NCBI RefSeq assembly: GCF_026151205.1
Contig: NC_087074.1
Span: 5,580,001 to 5,644,000 of the forward strand
Source of the DNA: Bolinopsis microptera
Taxonomy: Eukaryota; Ctenophora; Tentaculata; Lobata; Bolinopsidae
Reading direction: 5' to 3'
Length of the DNA stretch: 64,000 bases
Shown here: positions 14,701 to 29,400 of the stretch, piece after piece
How the letters are laid out: each line of letters opens with the position of its first letter
Position numbering within the stretch: the stretch's first letter is position 1
The notes under the pieces: model-generated
Database searches by the model: none
The model's input: only the letters and a program-made list of their open reading frames with translations
Told to the model about the DNA's origin: nothing
Position numbers and translations under genes: made by a program

Positions 14701-17405
14701 GAGGCTCTTACTCAATATCTTTGTTAAGAGCTTAACTGGAGGCTCTTACTCAATATCTTTGTTGAGAGCTTAACTGGAGGCTCTTACTCAATATATTTGT
14801 TAAGAGCTAGACTGGAGGCTCTTACTCAATATCTTTGTTAAGAGCTAAACTGGAGGCTCTTACTCAATATCTTTAGAGCTTAACTGGAGGCTCTTACTCA
14901 ATATATTTGTTAAGAGCTAAACTGGAGGCTCTTACTCAATATCTTTGTTGAGAGCTTAACTGGAGGCTCTTACTCAATATCTTTAGAGCTAAACTGGAGG
15001 CTCTTACTCAATATCTTTAGAGCTAAACTGGAGGCTCTTACTCAATATCTTTAGAGCTAAACTGGAGGCTCTTACTCAATATCTTTAGAGCTAAACTGGA
15101 GGCTCTTACTCAATATCTTTGCTGATTAACAGCGCACTTAACAGGGAATTTGATAAAACATTTTAAGCTTAATGCTAAGTGAATATCATATGTAATACCG
15201 TAAATTGACAAATTTTCACATTCTTTGTTCCACGGAATGCATTATTGTGGCTTTGTCACTTTGTGGCGGGTCTACAACAACCAGATGCGAAAATTGGTCT
15301 TACGACGAATTTTAAAACATTAAATGGTTACAGTGGGGAGGTGATGTAAAGTTGTTAAAAAACAAATGCCGTTGATAGGTCTATTTGCTATTGTCACGTT
15401 CACGGGGAAACCCTGATTTAGTCGAACTGAAGCAGCATTCGTTTGTTGTGGTCCTAAGACACGGAATAAGTTACCGTGTTCAGTAAAATTTTTTATCGAA
15501 TGGCGAATCTTTTAAATCAGCTTTTAAAACGTTCTACTGTTTCAAAGCTTCTGAAATTATCGAATGGCCAACATGGTGAGATACTAACTTATGTATTTTT
15601 GTGACCGCTGGCTACTGAGTATTTCTGAAGAAAATGACTCAAAAGTCACGTAATGTTAAAATTGGAGATATTTCTTTTGTGGAATATTTTTAAACGTTAT
15701 ATTTAGTAATTGAGTTATTAAGGCACGTTATCATTGTCCTAGACTTTATTCATCTTTCTATTTGTTCCGGCAAATATTTACGTCACCGAACATATTGAAA
15801 TCCACAATTCGACAGGGCAATAAATTCGATGATTCATATATTATATTTAAACTTTAAAAATGTAAAAGCTGCTATTGACTTAGCCTTGGCCTTTGTGGCT
15901 TGACAAATGAGCTCCATTCGTCCGTCTGACCCTAATCGTTGACGTGTTCGTCGTAAAATCCAAGATCTTAGGAGTTAGGACTATGCAGGCTCAGAAAGTT
16001 AACTGCGACCAGGTTGAAATTCAGCTCAATAATCAATTGCTGTCAATCGGTCACATAACAAAACCAGTTATTTAAAGTTTTTATTTAAATTTGTCAATCT
16101 AATCAAACCTCAGGCATCCCAGTCTATAATCATCATAAAAAGTCGCTCAGATCCAAAAGTTCAATAAACTAAAAACCTGACCTAATTTCCCCGTCAGGTA
16201 TTGATATTGGAGAATTACTCGGAAAGAAAGGACAACTGGAAGAGATAACTGACTACTGGGATCTAGCTACCTCTTTCGAGCTCAATGTCATCCAGAGAAT
16301 GTACAAGCACAGTAACAGAGCAGCCCTCTGTATGTTCAACCTGAAACCTGAACAATGGTTAGTTTACTGTTTGTGAGACTTTATCACACTTTATCTTACC
16401 CTCACATATTTCGTTAACACTCTTTTGGTTCAAACAGCCCTACATCAAACCGGCGCCCTTCTGACTCCCAATGTGTGCCTTGCTGGAAATATTTCTGCCT
16501 TTCGCATGCGTGTTACTGTTTTTTGGGATTCGCTTAGCTGCCCCTTGACAATATTGCAGAAAATTTTAGTAATTCTCGAGAGAGATAATACATGTCTCTA
16601 GAATATTCTCGAGAGAGATAATTTCTCTAGAATATTCTCAAAGGTAAACCATGTTTAGGCGTAGGAGAGTAGGCGTAGGTGTGCTAATACCATTTATTTT
16701 ATCAGTCATCTGCATCATGTGCTTATTCAGAGGGTTTATCCTTGTCAGGTCACGTCTAGAACTACTACTGAGTAGTAGCCCCCGAGCTTTGATGAGATTC
16801 TGTAGAATAATATACTTGTAGAATATTATACTTGTACAGTCTACAGAATCAAACCCAGATCTGAGGGGCCCTTCTGTCGTGCAGCCTGGACACTGAATAA
16901 TCTCATTATTAAGCTATTAGATCTTGTTATTTAATCATTACGGTATTAGCAGTAGTATAGTAGTAGTAAATACATTAAACTCTGAGTAAGAAAAATTAGC
17001 GTTTCAACTTTCAACGTGAAGTTTCTCAAGTAACCCGTAAGTAAACATCACATTAATTATTCTATCCTCACTCTGATTTCTCCGGGATCCTAATTTACCA
17101 AACAGTATCAGTGGATGATCACACTTACACAATAACTGTTATCTGTCGCTTTTTTCAGCCACTGATTTAATTTCCTCTTGTCAGTGTTTTAAAGTGAAAC
17201 ACGGATTTCACACTGCACACGAAACAGAGCTCATCATCACTTCCTCTTAATTCCTCTTAATTAGCCAGATCACGGAGATCACGTATATCCTCCGAGCTGA
17301 TTTCACCAGAATCGTCATCAGAAACCGTTTACATGGGTTCACTTTAGACTTCACATAACGATCAAACTAGTGACTTCATTGAAACTCAATCCTTCACGCC
17401 CTAAT

Positions 17406-17447
<42 letters not shown>

Positions 17448-20400
17448 GTCTGTACACTGTAACTGTATTTGTCAGTCTGGTGATGGTGACTTCACCCCTG
17501 CTGGCAGGGTTACAGTGTTATTATATTGTACGGCTTGGGATGACGTCACACTGCACCTGGTGTGACGTCACCGTGACGAAATACCTGGCAACCACGACAA
17601 TAACAACTCCTCCTCCTGCTGTTGTGGTGTATCTTTGTATGGGTTCTCACTGTTGACTGTGAGTAGTACTACCAAATATACACATCATGATACTAATATA
17701 GATATACTGATCTGCTGATATTCATGTATTAGACACGCTGAAGATACTGATATAGACACACACACACACACACACCTTGGTGTATACCAGGCCTTAATAG
17801 GAAATCTGTGGTATCCTTCATGTACTTATACCCGTACGTACTACGTAGAGTTACATATTTATCACTAAAGATAAGGAACGCATATTATTCATGAATCAAA
17901 TAGGAATATGCGGCTGTACAAGAATGTTAAGGTTATGGTTTTAATTAGGTCAATTTTTGGTGTCATCACATCGTTATCGACGCTCAGTAACACTGAGTAA
18001 TAAAGTACTGTTTCCATTATATAGGGTGCATATAACAAGAGACACATACATAGCACTTAGTTACAGTAAATAAATAAGCACGGTAGTTACTACCGTCTGA
18101 CGCCGCATCGGGTCGTATTATCTTATTTCAGAAACCTCTTCATGTCATCAAGAAGATATTATTTGCAGTATTTGTGTCGGAGTGCGTTCTTCGCCGAGGA
18201 AAAGTTGTAAGCCCGGTAAAATATGCTCAGTACTGCGAATATTTGGTTAATATAAGAGGTGTGGCTTACATAAAACAGTAAACACCGTGTCTTAGGTCAA
18301 GTACCGTTAATACATATAAAATTCGCGAGGTATTTGCGCAATTCAATTACACTTGGCTTACATCCAAAAAAATTCTAGCCCGCCCACAGATTTCGTTAAT
18401 CTCCAAACATCTGCGAATAGAAAAGAACTGTACATGGAAATGTTTATTACCAGAAGTTCGACAGAATGGTTTCCCAGAACAAAGAAAGGCCATGTTGTTC
18501 AATCACAAAGTTAACTCCTCTCACCCTCATCAAACATATACTACTTCAAAGACTTAACTCTCAAGACTTACATTTATCCTCCCCTGATCACAGCTCAGAC
18601 CATATTATGATATAGCCGCTCTCCATGTAGCATGATATAGCAGCTAGCTATATATAATATACAGCAGCTAGACTCGTTTCTTTACATAAAGGTACTACCC
18701 GACAAACTGTTACACCTGAACGGCTTACTTCTAATTTGAAAGAGGAATTAGTGTGTAAGGGAACAGGTGTGTGGAGAGATCACCGAGACATGTGACATTG
18801 CCTCCCTCCATTTAGTGTCATTGGAACCACATTCTAAGCAGCTAGTAGTGGTCTAGACTCTAGATTAAGTTAGATGAAAAACCGGATACCTGGTTACTTG
18901 GTCACCTGGTTACCTGGTTACCTGGTTACCTGGTTACCTGGTTACCTGGTTACCTGGTTACCTGGTTACCTGGTTACCTGGTTACCTGGTTACCTGGTTA
19001 CCTGGTTACCTGGTTACCACGTTCTAAGAAGCTAGTAGTGGTCTAGACTCTGGATTAAGTTAGATGCAAAACCGGATAACCGTAAAAACAGCACCTTTTT
19101 GTTCTGGGAATTATGTTGTCTCATTCTTCAAAAGTTAGAGTTAAAAGTGTTAATGTGGATAAAAACCATGTAAAGTATGTGAGATAATATTCTGACCATT
19201 CTCGTGAGTTGAATTATTAGAGAGAAGCACCGTATGGGTTTTCAGAAAGAGCCTAGCTTGTTTTTTTACAGATTTTTGCGTGGAAAATCTTGTGGAAGTC
19301 AAGTGAATTGAACATACAGCCTGTATCATAAGTGTACACTGTAAATATCTTTGTTCCATGAATTATGCTGTCTAATTCCTCATATAAAAAGTGTGAGGGA
19401 AGCGGTAATGTCACTGTTTTGCAGCTGGCCATTATGCTTATAAAAAACATGTACAGTATGTGACATTTAGAACTTTACTCCGTAGAGTGAAAAGGGAATT
19501 AATAACTTCAGGATTGAAACAAAGTCTCATATTTCTCATTTATCGCGGATTCTTATTATGTTTCCAGATGTTTTAAAAGTTTATAACTAAGTTTAGCTCG
19601 ACAGGCCGTATAAATGGTACTGTGTCAGCTGTACTGTAGTAGATAGTAGTGAAGTAAACAACTTCTCACATTGCTCAGACCGGTTACAACACATTGTCTG
19701 TTTGTGTGAGACGGTGTCTCTTTAAGTGCGACCAGGTTGAGAGCTATGTTGTTAATATTAGCATTTCTAGTTCCACAACACACAGTTCTGGACCTATTTA
19801 GAGCCATATTTGGTTAATTCCAACCATAACTCCTGTGTGGTATATATCATTCAGCATCTGTCTCCACATGTCCCTTCACGACATATGGTCTCGCAGATCA
19901 CGGACAAACTTCCAGACGAAGTCTAAGGGCCACATTTACAAATATTTAGGTCATATACCTTATACAGCTGCTATAAAAATAACAGCTTTTAACGATGAGT
20001 TTGAAAAGAAATGTCTGTAAGTTAATGAGAGTCTAGAGAAATAAGCTGCTGTTGAAACCCAGACATTGACTCACGCTCCCTTGAAGCACAGTTACAGATC
20101 AGGTAATAGACTATTATTACTAATATTTACATGGGGTACTATTGTCTAATAGGCTGTCTCAGTGTCTCTTTGTGGTCTTATAAGAAAGGCTGTTTCTAGT
20201 TACAAATTGTCAGAATCGAAAGCGCTCGGAGTTCAGTATTATATCAAGTGTTTATCCATGTAAGGTTATAGTTTCATGGACCCACTTTCATACATGGTCT
20301 ATCGAAACCATTTCTCGGAAATAATTTTGACTTTTGAGAAAATCAGCACATTTTGTATTCAAGCATCATGAGTACATTTAGGAATGAGAATCAAACTCTG

Positions 20401-23400
20401 AGAAGAAATAATGAAGATTAATGAGATGGGTAAACAGTGATTAATTAACAAGCCTAACGGTAACATGAGATCATGATTGTTTATATCCCTGTTGAGCTGA
20501 TAAGCCTAACTAGTGAGTAGTGTAATACTATGTAATAACCATCAAATTAATCAGACCTAGTGGAGTGACTTCACGACTTTAGTTAAGTGTTCAGCAGACA
20601 AGCATCCTGAGGTCATATGGTCATTCTCCGTGAAACTGTAAACAGCATAGCGCTTATCCGATAAGAATTCATGGTTAATTAAGGTATAGGTCACGTATTA
20701 TTGGTAAAGTTTATGTCAAATTAAGGTCAGTCAACCATGAACCCAGCTTCTCTGAGTGAAAATTATGTTTATAAGCGTGAGAGTGAGAGTATAAATGTTT
20801 CACCAGGCGCCACACGGAGCAGTGAAGAGAATAATGTTGTGTTTCTTTCATCGAATATATTCTGAAAGAATCAAAGCCTGATCACATTATAGGATCGGGT
20901 TTCGCTTGATTTGAGATTATTTAACCAAGATGTGAATGTAACATATTATAACTAGCGAGCATACATATTACATACCTTATAAGAGAGATTCACCATATCT
21001 TTATCGAATTAGCTGGAGCCAGTCTTGCATAGTTTACATGTGCATGCCTACATAATATTAGCATAATATTATGTGGATTCTCATCAGGAACTTTGAGACA
21101 CGTTTTATGGAAGTCTGACGCGGAAATTGGGGTAATTTGTAGGTGAAGTGTTGTTTGAGACTACCCAATCAGGATTACTGGCTGTAGTAAACAAAAGTAG
21201 AGAGACCGACTCAAAAAAGGCATTGTTATTTCTAGACACAAGGCTGTGAATGAACACCCACTAACCCCGTTACATTAACATTGCTAAGCTCTCACATTTT
21301 TAACATATTTTCCCTTTTCAGGATGCTGGAAAGTACGATGGCCAACATCAGACTTATCGAGTCACACCGGCCCAAAACTGAAACAGTCCAGAGCAATGAT
21401 CAGAACATCTACCACTTTTGGACGGACTTCTTTACAGACGCTAGCAGGATCGAAACAACTGAGGATTTCCATTTCCGGGTAAGTAGTGTTTTTGGTTCTT
21501 GATAACACGATCCGTGGAACACGGCGCTTTTCCGCTTTTTTCTGGGAAGAACCGGGCATTAGCTGGTCCTTTAGTAGTTTACAGGAAGTTATTTTAGAAA
21601 TAGTCCTCAACAGTTAGGAGACCGTTGGCTTTGGTTGATTTTTTGGCAGTCTAACATAAATGGATTTCCGGTCCTGAATAATAACTGTTTTTTTAAGACG
21701 ACGGTTTTTTTTTTTCCGAATGGTGTTTACACATTCTATAAATTCTGCGGTCACATATCATCTGACGTACAATTGACGTACAACTGTACAAGTAATATGT
21801 TAAGCTATTTAGATCGAACGAACAGAAGAAAATATCTAGCAACAGTTCGACTAAGACCGGCGCGGAAATTTCTATGAAATTATAGGACCAGTCGCTATCC
21901 ACACAGATAATTTAGAAAGTCGGTATTTATTCCTTTCGAGTGTCGCAATTGAGACACTTTGACACATTCGGGACATTTGCATCTTTTACAAAATTATCTA
22001 TGTCTCATTAAACAGTGATTTTAAAGCCGATTTGTTGGCTCATTGGATGTGAGTTGTGACCAATGTGCTGCACAATCTCAAACCTATCGCCTGATCTCAT
22101 TCACATCTCATAGTAAAAACAACTTTTTTATGATGTGAATATGACAATGTACTACTCGGGCGGACATTAAGGAACATTTCCTACCCACTGTACATTCCTA
22201 GCTGGCATTTTTTCTGTGTAAAAGCAGAAAAATGGTGGACTCTTTATACAAAAGGAGCTCGAACCAATAAGAACCCGAGAAACTATTAAGTACTTTAAAG
22301 TGTAGATGCCCTTTGTCCATCCCTGGACAAGATGGCAGACACCCCACCAACTGCCATCTCGTCTAGATAGTCTGTAATATAAGTTCTCAGTCGCTCAGTC
22401 TGCTACAAGCATGACTCACCTGGCACTTAGCCAGAACCTCATCAAAGTAAAGTAAGTAACTGTGAACTGCGACTCTATTCTCGGATCTGTCAGCTGATTG
22501 GTTTAGAGTGATCACGTGTCCATAAAGTGCTGAACCTGGACCCTCATTCACTGGTGTCTGAAACAGCTAATGTTCTGTATGAAGGTCACGTATATCAAGA
22601 AACTAGTAGTTTAATTAAACTTTATTGAAACCAATAAATTTTAACTCAATCTAATCGAACATGATCTGCAAGTTACTGTTTTTGCAACTTATATCCAGTC
22701 TCTGGTCACGTATATCTCCACGTATATCTCCACGTATATCTCCATACTACATACCAGTAGTTCAATTAAACTTTATTGAAACTGATCAATTATTTTATTT
22801 TCAATAAATTGAACATGGTGTTCGCTTTAACTGTTCTTGTAAGTTTTTGTCAAGCAAGGCACGCTCGTGGTTCTTCAAAATGCTTATCGTATTCATTTAA
22901 AGTTAAAATATTAGATTTAAATGTTAGTAAAGAAATAATGCTAGTAAAACGTTAATAACACTAAATAAAAGGAAACTTACGTAAAGTACCAAGCGTACCT
23001 TGCAACTCGCTAATAACCCTAATCATCATATCTTATAAAACACCACATTTTTGTTAATATCACAGATTCCATTTTAAGGGCACAGTTCAAGAACAGCTGA
23101 GATCTAATTTAATGTTAATTGATCACTTCTCATGTTTACCATTCCATTATTCCAATGTTATCAGTCGTACATATTTTAACTTTGTCTCGTTTACATCTGT
23201 TCAGTAGTGACTTTGTCAGAAGAGGCGTGCCACCAACCATAGGTACCATTTTAACAGTTCAGCCCTGAACAACATGTTATAATATTCAAAATATAACACA
23301 TATTCGTGACACATATTTGTACCGAACTACATGCTGGTACACACATCACTACAACAAGCTAACACGATGTGCTAACAAGCTGCCTATACAAACTAGTACC

Positions 23401-26400
23401 TCTCTGTTACTCTGTAGTAGTGGGGAACAGGGAAATACACTGTACAACACACATTGTTGTATTTTAATTAAAAGTGTAAGCATTAAGAAAAGCTCGCTCT
23501 CAACAATTGTGGCAGTTTGTTTCCACATCATGTGTGCGCCGTTAAGATATATATCACGTGAGACCTGGCCTGTAACAATTTTAATGAGATACGACTTAAT
23601 GTGCACGTGCAACAAAAATACGTCCCCGCACCACGCACACGTGTCCCCAATATCATTAACTGTAAATAACAGTCAGCACTGGATACACAAAGAGATATGC
23701 ATTATGCCTGGTACAAAGGTGAAACTCATTAAATGAGGGCCCTCACACTAGATATAAACCATTGTCATGGTCATTAGACACATTCCACCATACTGCTTCA
23801 TATTTATGAGATACTCCTTTATAATATATATGCTTTTATAATGATATGCGGTCGTTAGATCATGTGTGAAGCTCTCTTCAAGTCTGACTGATCGTATGTT
23901 AACTCATACAGGTCTTTGACTTACTGCCAACTAATGGTATGTTAATAAGTTGGTTTGTTCGTTACTTTGTGGGATTCTCTTTTGTGGGATAATAATGAAA
24001 TATGGTGGTTAAATATGAGATCATAACCTCGTATTAGTTATTTGACTACTAGTATGATGTGCCACATGGTGAACTTCTTGTTCTTTCTACTTCGTCCGTT
24101 AGACGAGCTTCTTGTTTGTGTTATTTGGTCTCTTTACGTTTTGTGCTAATTACTGTGAATGTGTGAATTGTCATGTTATGAGGTATAAGAAGTAGCAGAT
24201 TACTCACTATCACATTATTACTGTTCCTGTTCACTATTATTAGAACTGTTCGATAACTCGATCACTATGTTTTGTTAGGGAGCCAGCTAAATGTGTAATT
24301 ACATTAATCACTTAATAATTACATTAAATTGTTACTCAACACTTCTTATAGATGATAGTCCCTTAGTAACCAGCCTTTGTTGAGACAAACATAATTACAA
24401 TCACATATTAGAGCACAGAGTTCATAACAATTAACTACACTTCAACTCATGTACTAATGATTAGTTTTTATAAGTCGGTTGTTTGTTTGTTAAGTTATTA
24501 CTGAAATCTAAATAGAGTTGTATTATGTTAGTAGTTAAAAGGTATGACTAGTAACCTGTGATCAAAGTCTCCCGAAAGCACGAGTAAGTTTGATCTGAAC
24601 ACATTCTCGAATAATCTCCGTTTTTAATAATAACATTCCAGACCATATCCCTCCTAAACTAGTCTCAACACAGTCATTAGCACTACATTATTATTACAAT
24701 ATGAGGAATAATTGTCTGAAACATTGTCCATATTTCAGACAAAATGAGGGCTGTAAATTTTGTCAGAGTAACATAAATATTACAGATTCTTAGTATCTAT
24801 CACTTGAGGTTAAACATGCAGTTTAGCACGCGCAGTTTATGCTACCCAATGAACTGCCTTCATATTATAAACCCTCACTGCGCATTCTAAGATTTTATCT
24901 GATCGATATCTTTTTCGCCGTACCATTTACCTCTATCTTTAAGTCTTCTTTGTCAAACTTTTTGACCAATCACTTCAGCGAACATTATCTCTCCCAGTTA
25001 TAAGGGAGACATCAAAGGCTTTAAGTGAATGCAAAATACTATGGCTACAACTTTAAATGCTTAAGTATTATATCCATTCTTTGGCTGGAGGAATGACCTT
25101 ATATCCATTATCTTTGTGCAGACAATCATGAATAAATTTATTTGTACAAATTCTAGAATGAGTGCACTAAAACAAAATACATTTAAAAATAGAAACTTAT
25201 GGTTCAAATACAGCTTCCTCTCTCTCCACCTCAAATTTCATTTAAAATGAATACTGGAGTGAATATTAGTTATGCCGAAATAACACACACTGATTTTTTT
25301 CATCAGTGATCTGTGATGACCCATGCACGTTTGACAGAAAATTAACTTTACTGCCATACAAGTTTCCATATCGATCGTGATGAATTACAAAAATGCGTGA
25401 ACTTCATCTTCTATGCCCAATACGACATGACCAGTATAATCGACTGTTGCAGTTCAAGTTTAATGTAATTACTTCTGCTGGAAATCAAATGAATGACATC
25501 ACCTAGGGGCTAGGGTCCTAGGCCTTAGACAGGAAGTCCCACTACTCTTTAAGAAAACTTCTGGCTCACAAAGTTGCGGCAGCGCAGCAATCAGCATTCT
25601 CTTTTCCACAGAATGTTAATAAGTTCCAAGAATTTGTGTTCTCTAAAAGTTGAAAGAGTTTTGTGATAGAAGAAGTAGGTTATCCCCATCTGGCTGTATT
25701 CAGGACGGAGTAAAAGTTAGTCATTTGAATGGAATTTAAAAAAATATTGTCGAGCTTCTCTTACCGACTATCTGTCACCTTCTGACTGAAAATTCATAAC
25801 ATACTTGACCCTTTTATTATTCATAAGTTAAAATTCGCATTAGTGTTGCGAAGTCTTCTCAGACTCCAGCGGGATGTAAACGAATCACCCTTTGATATAT
25901 GCTCAATGAACTGGTAACCTGTATATCTGTTCGCACTAAGCTATCACCCAACATAGACTTCAAAGGGTCCGTCCCGGCAGTCTTAACCTCTGAACCACCA
26001 GGAAATTCACGGTTTCTATTGCTAGTTTTCCGGGCTGACCTTTAGTACAAAATGCGTTTCAGCACTGTTTTCAGCCGCGCAAGTGTGCGCGCGTTTGTTT
26101 TGCACGCTTTATGAATGCCGCGCACTTCAAATCTCTGCTCACTCGCTTTGGCGATTACCGGAAATTGCCAACAGGTACAATAAACATCACAATAACCCGC
26201 TAAACCTATACTAGCTATTGTGTCGGCTTCTTTTATTCACAACCCGGGAAGCTAGGCAGGAAACTCTCGCAAATTACCGCCAAATTTTACAGGTTCTAAT
26301 TTTAGAAGACCACTTGCCGGGGATACGAAAAGAGAAGTATGTTCCTAGCATGATTATAGTTCATACTGACGGTGACGAGGACGGTGTTACTACTATTGAT

Positions 26401-29400
26401 ATTACTCATATTGCACTTCCGCACGCCAAGATGGAGGTATGAATATTTTTTGTCGATTTTAATGCAAACTTAGTTCTTGTCTTATTGTAACGTGAATAAT
26501 ATTTATGGCGATTAATTTATCTCTGAAATAAATAAATCAGTAAAATCGTTTCAAATTTCGTTTTCTTACAATATTTGTTGTCTCAGCGCCAGAACACTGA
26601 AGAGCTTGAAGAAAGGGTGCAACTGAAATGGAGCTACCCACTGGAGCGTATAGTTAACAAGAGCACGGCTAACAAAGACGATCGCAGGGTTGTTATCTAC
26701 GTGAATCCCGACGATTTTGATCTTCATTTCCCGTCAGCTGCTCTCCGCAATCGTTTCCTTGATATTATCTCTCCCTACGTGATGCAGGCTGAGCAAGATG
26801 ATGACAAAAAGGACACAATTGAGGTACTTTTATTGAAACCCTTACTTGGTTGGCATTGTATTTTACTGATGAGTGATGCATTAAGTCACTCTCTTATGCA
26901 GCACGATTTTATCGTACTCGGTAAAGAACTCAAATTATTTGTGATTCTAACCGACGATCTGCTAACAGTTGGAGTACGAAAGAGATGCTCGAGGAGAGAA
27001 ACAAATTCTAGGTCGCGGCACATACGGTGTGGTCTACTCTGCTATTGATAAGCTGACGAAGAGGAAAATTGCTGTCAAAGAAATTACCATTCAAGACGGA
27101 GATGAGTAAGTAGCCACTCATTCTTTACTTAGGGAACAGTTTTTTTTGAGGAATTGATCAGATTAACTATGAGTTTCCTTCTTTAAAAAAACAAAACTCA
27201 TAATATTGATACTTGATAATGTCTCGCGTCAAAGTTTCAATAAATTTGACTTACCTACAACGTTTCCTCAGCTCACAGATCCAGTATTTAGTAGAAGAGA
27301 TAGCACTCCACCAGCGGCTAAAAAACAAGAACATTGTCAGTTATTTGGGTTGTGAAAGAGAGGGTGTAACTGTCAGGATCTTCATGGAGCAAGTTCCCGG
27401 AGGTAAGTCTCAACGGATAACTTTATTTTCCAGGGATTAGTGATAGGATTTTTATTGATTGATGTAATTTATCAAGGGGTTCCAGATGAATTCGGGATTC
27501 CGAATAATGCACGATAAACTTCCACCCTCTAACTTATATACTACAGGTTCACTTCCACCCTCTAACTCATATATTACAGGTTCACTCAGCAAGCTGATCA
27601 AGAACATCTGGGGTCCACTGAAGGGCCAAGAACCGGCCATGAGCCATTACACTCGCCAGATAATCGAAGGCCTTATCTACCTTCACAAACAAAACATTGT
27701 CCACAGGTAAAACACGTGGTAAAACACGTGGTAAAACACGTGCCATATAGCAGAGTTTTAGGTTCGTACCTGGTCTGTAGTTCTAGGAATCCTTACATAT
27801 TCCTAATATTATGATTTGTTTATTGGTGAACCGGGGGAGGTTATAAATGTTTATATTATCACCTACTTTACATGATATTTAGCTGACTCGCTAAGTAACA
27901 TCAAACAGGGATATCAAGCCTGACAACATCCTCATTGACATGTACCGAGGAACACTTAAAATCTCGGATTTCGGAACGTCAAAACGAATCCAGGGATTGT
28001 GTCAAAAGATGGTTAATCTTAAAGGTACGTTTCAGTTTCTAATATGAATTAATATGTACATAATACATACCCATTACCCCCCTCTCTCCGTCCCCATCCG
28101 CAAATGGAGTCGATTTACGCAGACAAACAGTTTGTTGCCGTCTAGAAGTCCACTGCTAAATCTTTAACTCGTTCCTTTTCTGTCAACTGGCAATTTAGAG
28201 AGTTTAGGGTTTCAAAACAATTATGTAACACTGTTCAAAGCACTGCTCAGAGGAGAGGATTTTACAACTTCTTGAAACACTCTCTCTCTCCCTCGCTCTT
28301 TTGGAAGTGTTCCAAATGTTCATACCTAAAGTATGAGATCAGAAGAAAATTCTGTAACTTTGTTGTAAAACTGTAACTGTTACAGGAACGCCGCAGTTCA
28401 TGGCTCCCGAGGTGATCAGAGCCGGAGCCAGGGGTTACGGTCCTCCCGCTGACATCTGGTCTCTAGGTTGTACGTTGCTCGAGATGGCAACCGGCCAGAC
28501 GCCCTTTCATGAGGTACTTAGACATAAAAAACTAATTCTAAACATAGTGGTAGAGTGGTAACTCTAAAGATAGTGGTAGAGTGGTAACTCGAAACATAGT
28601 GGTAGAGTGGTAACTCTAAACATAGTGGTAGAGTGGTAACTCTAAACATAGTGGTAGAGTAGTAACTCTAAACATAGTGGTAGAGTAGTAACTCTAAACA
28701 TAGTGGTAGAGTGGTAACTCTAAACATAGTGGTATCAGTAGTAACTCTAAACATAGTGGTAGAGTGGTAACTCTAAACATAGTGGTAGAGTGGTAACTCT
28801 AAACATAGTGGTAGAGTAGTAACTCTAAACATAGTGGTAGAGTAGTAACTCTAAACATAGTGGTAGAGTGGTAACTCTAAACATAGTGGTATCAGTAGTA
28901 ACTCTAAACATAGTGGTAGAGTGGTAACTCTAAACATGGTGGTAGAGTGGTAACTCTAAACATAGTGGTAGAGTGGTAACTCTAAATATAGTGGTAGAGT
29001 GGTAACTCTAAACATGGTGGTAGAGTGGTAACTCTAAACATGGTGGTAGAGTGGTAACTCTAAACATGGTGGTAGAGTGGTAACTCTAAACATGGTGGTA
29101 GAGTGGTAACTCTAAACATGGTGGTAGAGTGGTAACTCTAAACATAGTGGTAGAGTGGTAACTCTAAACATAGTGGTAGAGTGGTAACTCTAAACATAGT
29201 GGTAGAGTGGTAACTCTAAACATGGTGGTAGAGATAGTGGTAGAGTGGTAACTCTAAATATAGTGGTAGAGTGGTAACTCTAAACATAGTGGTAGAGTGG
29301 TAACTCTAAACATAGTGGTAGAGTGGTAACTCTAAACATAGTGGTAGAGTGGTAACTCTAAACATAGTGGTAGAGTGGTAACTCTAAACATAGTGGTAGA

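Larger units (their letters stand above)
1264..16197 (+). other. 14.9-kb intron of the ASK gene, no coding exon recognised
   Basis: Joins LHSLC to [11 protein letters not shown]. It holds a 22-bp repeat array, a triplicated unit, a 3.5-kb G/C-ended element full of TCC repeats, a pair of 33-bp direct repeats and a 0.56-kb minisatellite (separate entries). The rest, notably 6.2-11.8 kb and 12.7-14.5 kb, is AT-rich; I saw no gene or RNA there. ORFs of 60-75 codons in it show no family resemblance. Confidence 0.7.

Noticed and set aside
23317-23736. 139-codon plus-strand ORF
   Set aside because: No domain or signal peptide recognised, sits in an ASK intron, and has no splice sites joining it to the gene.
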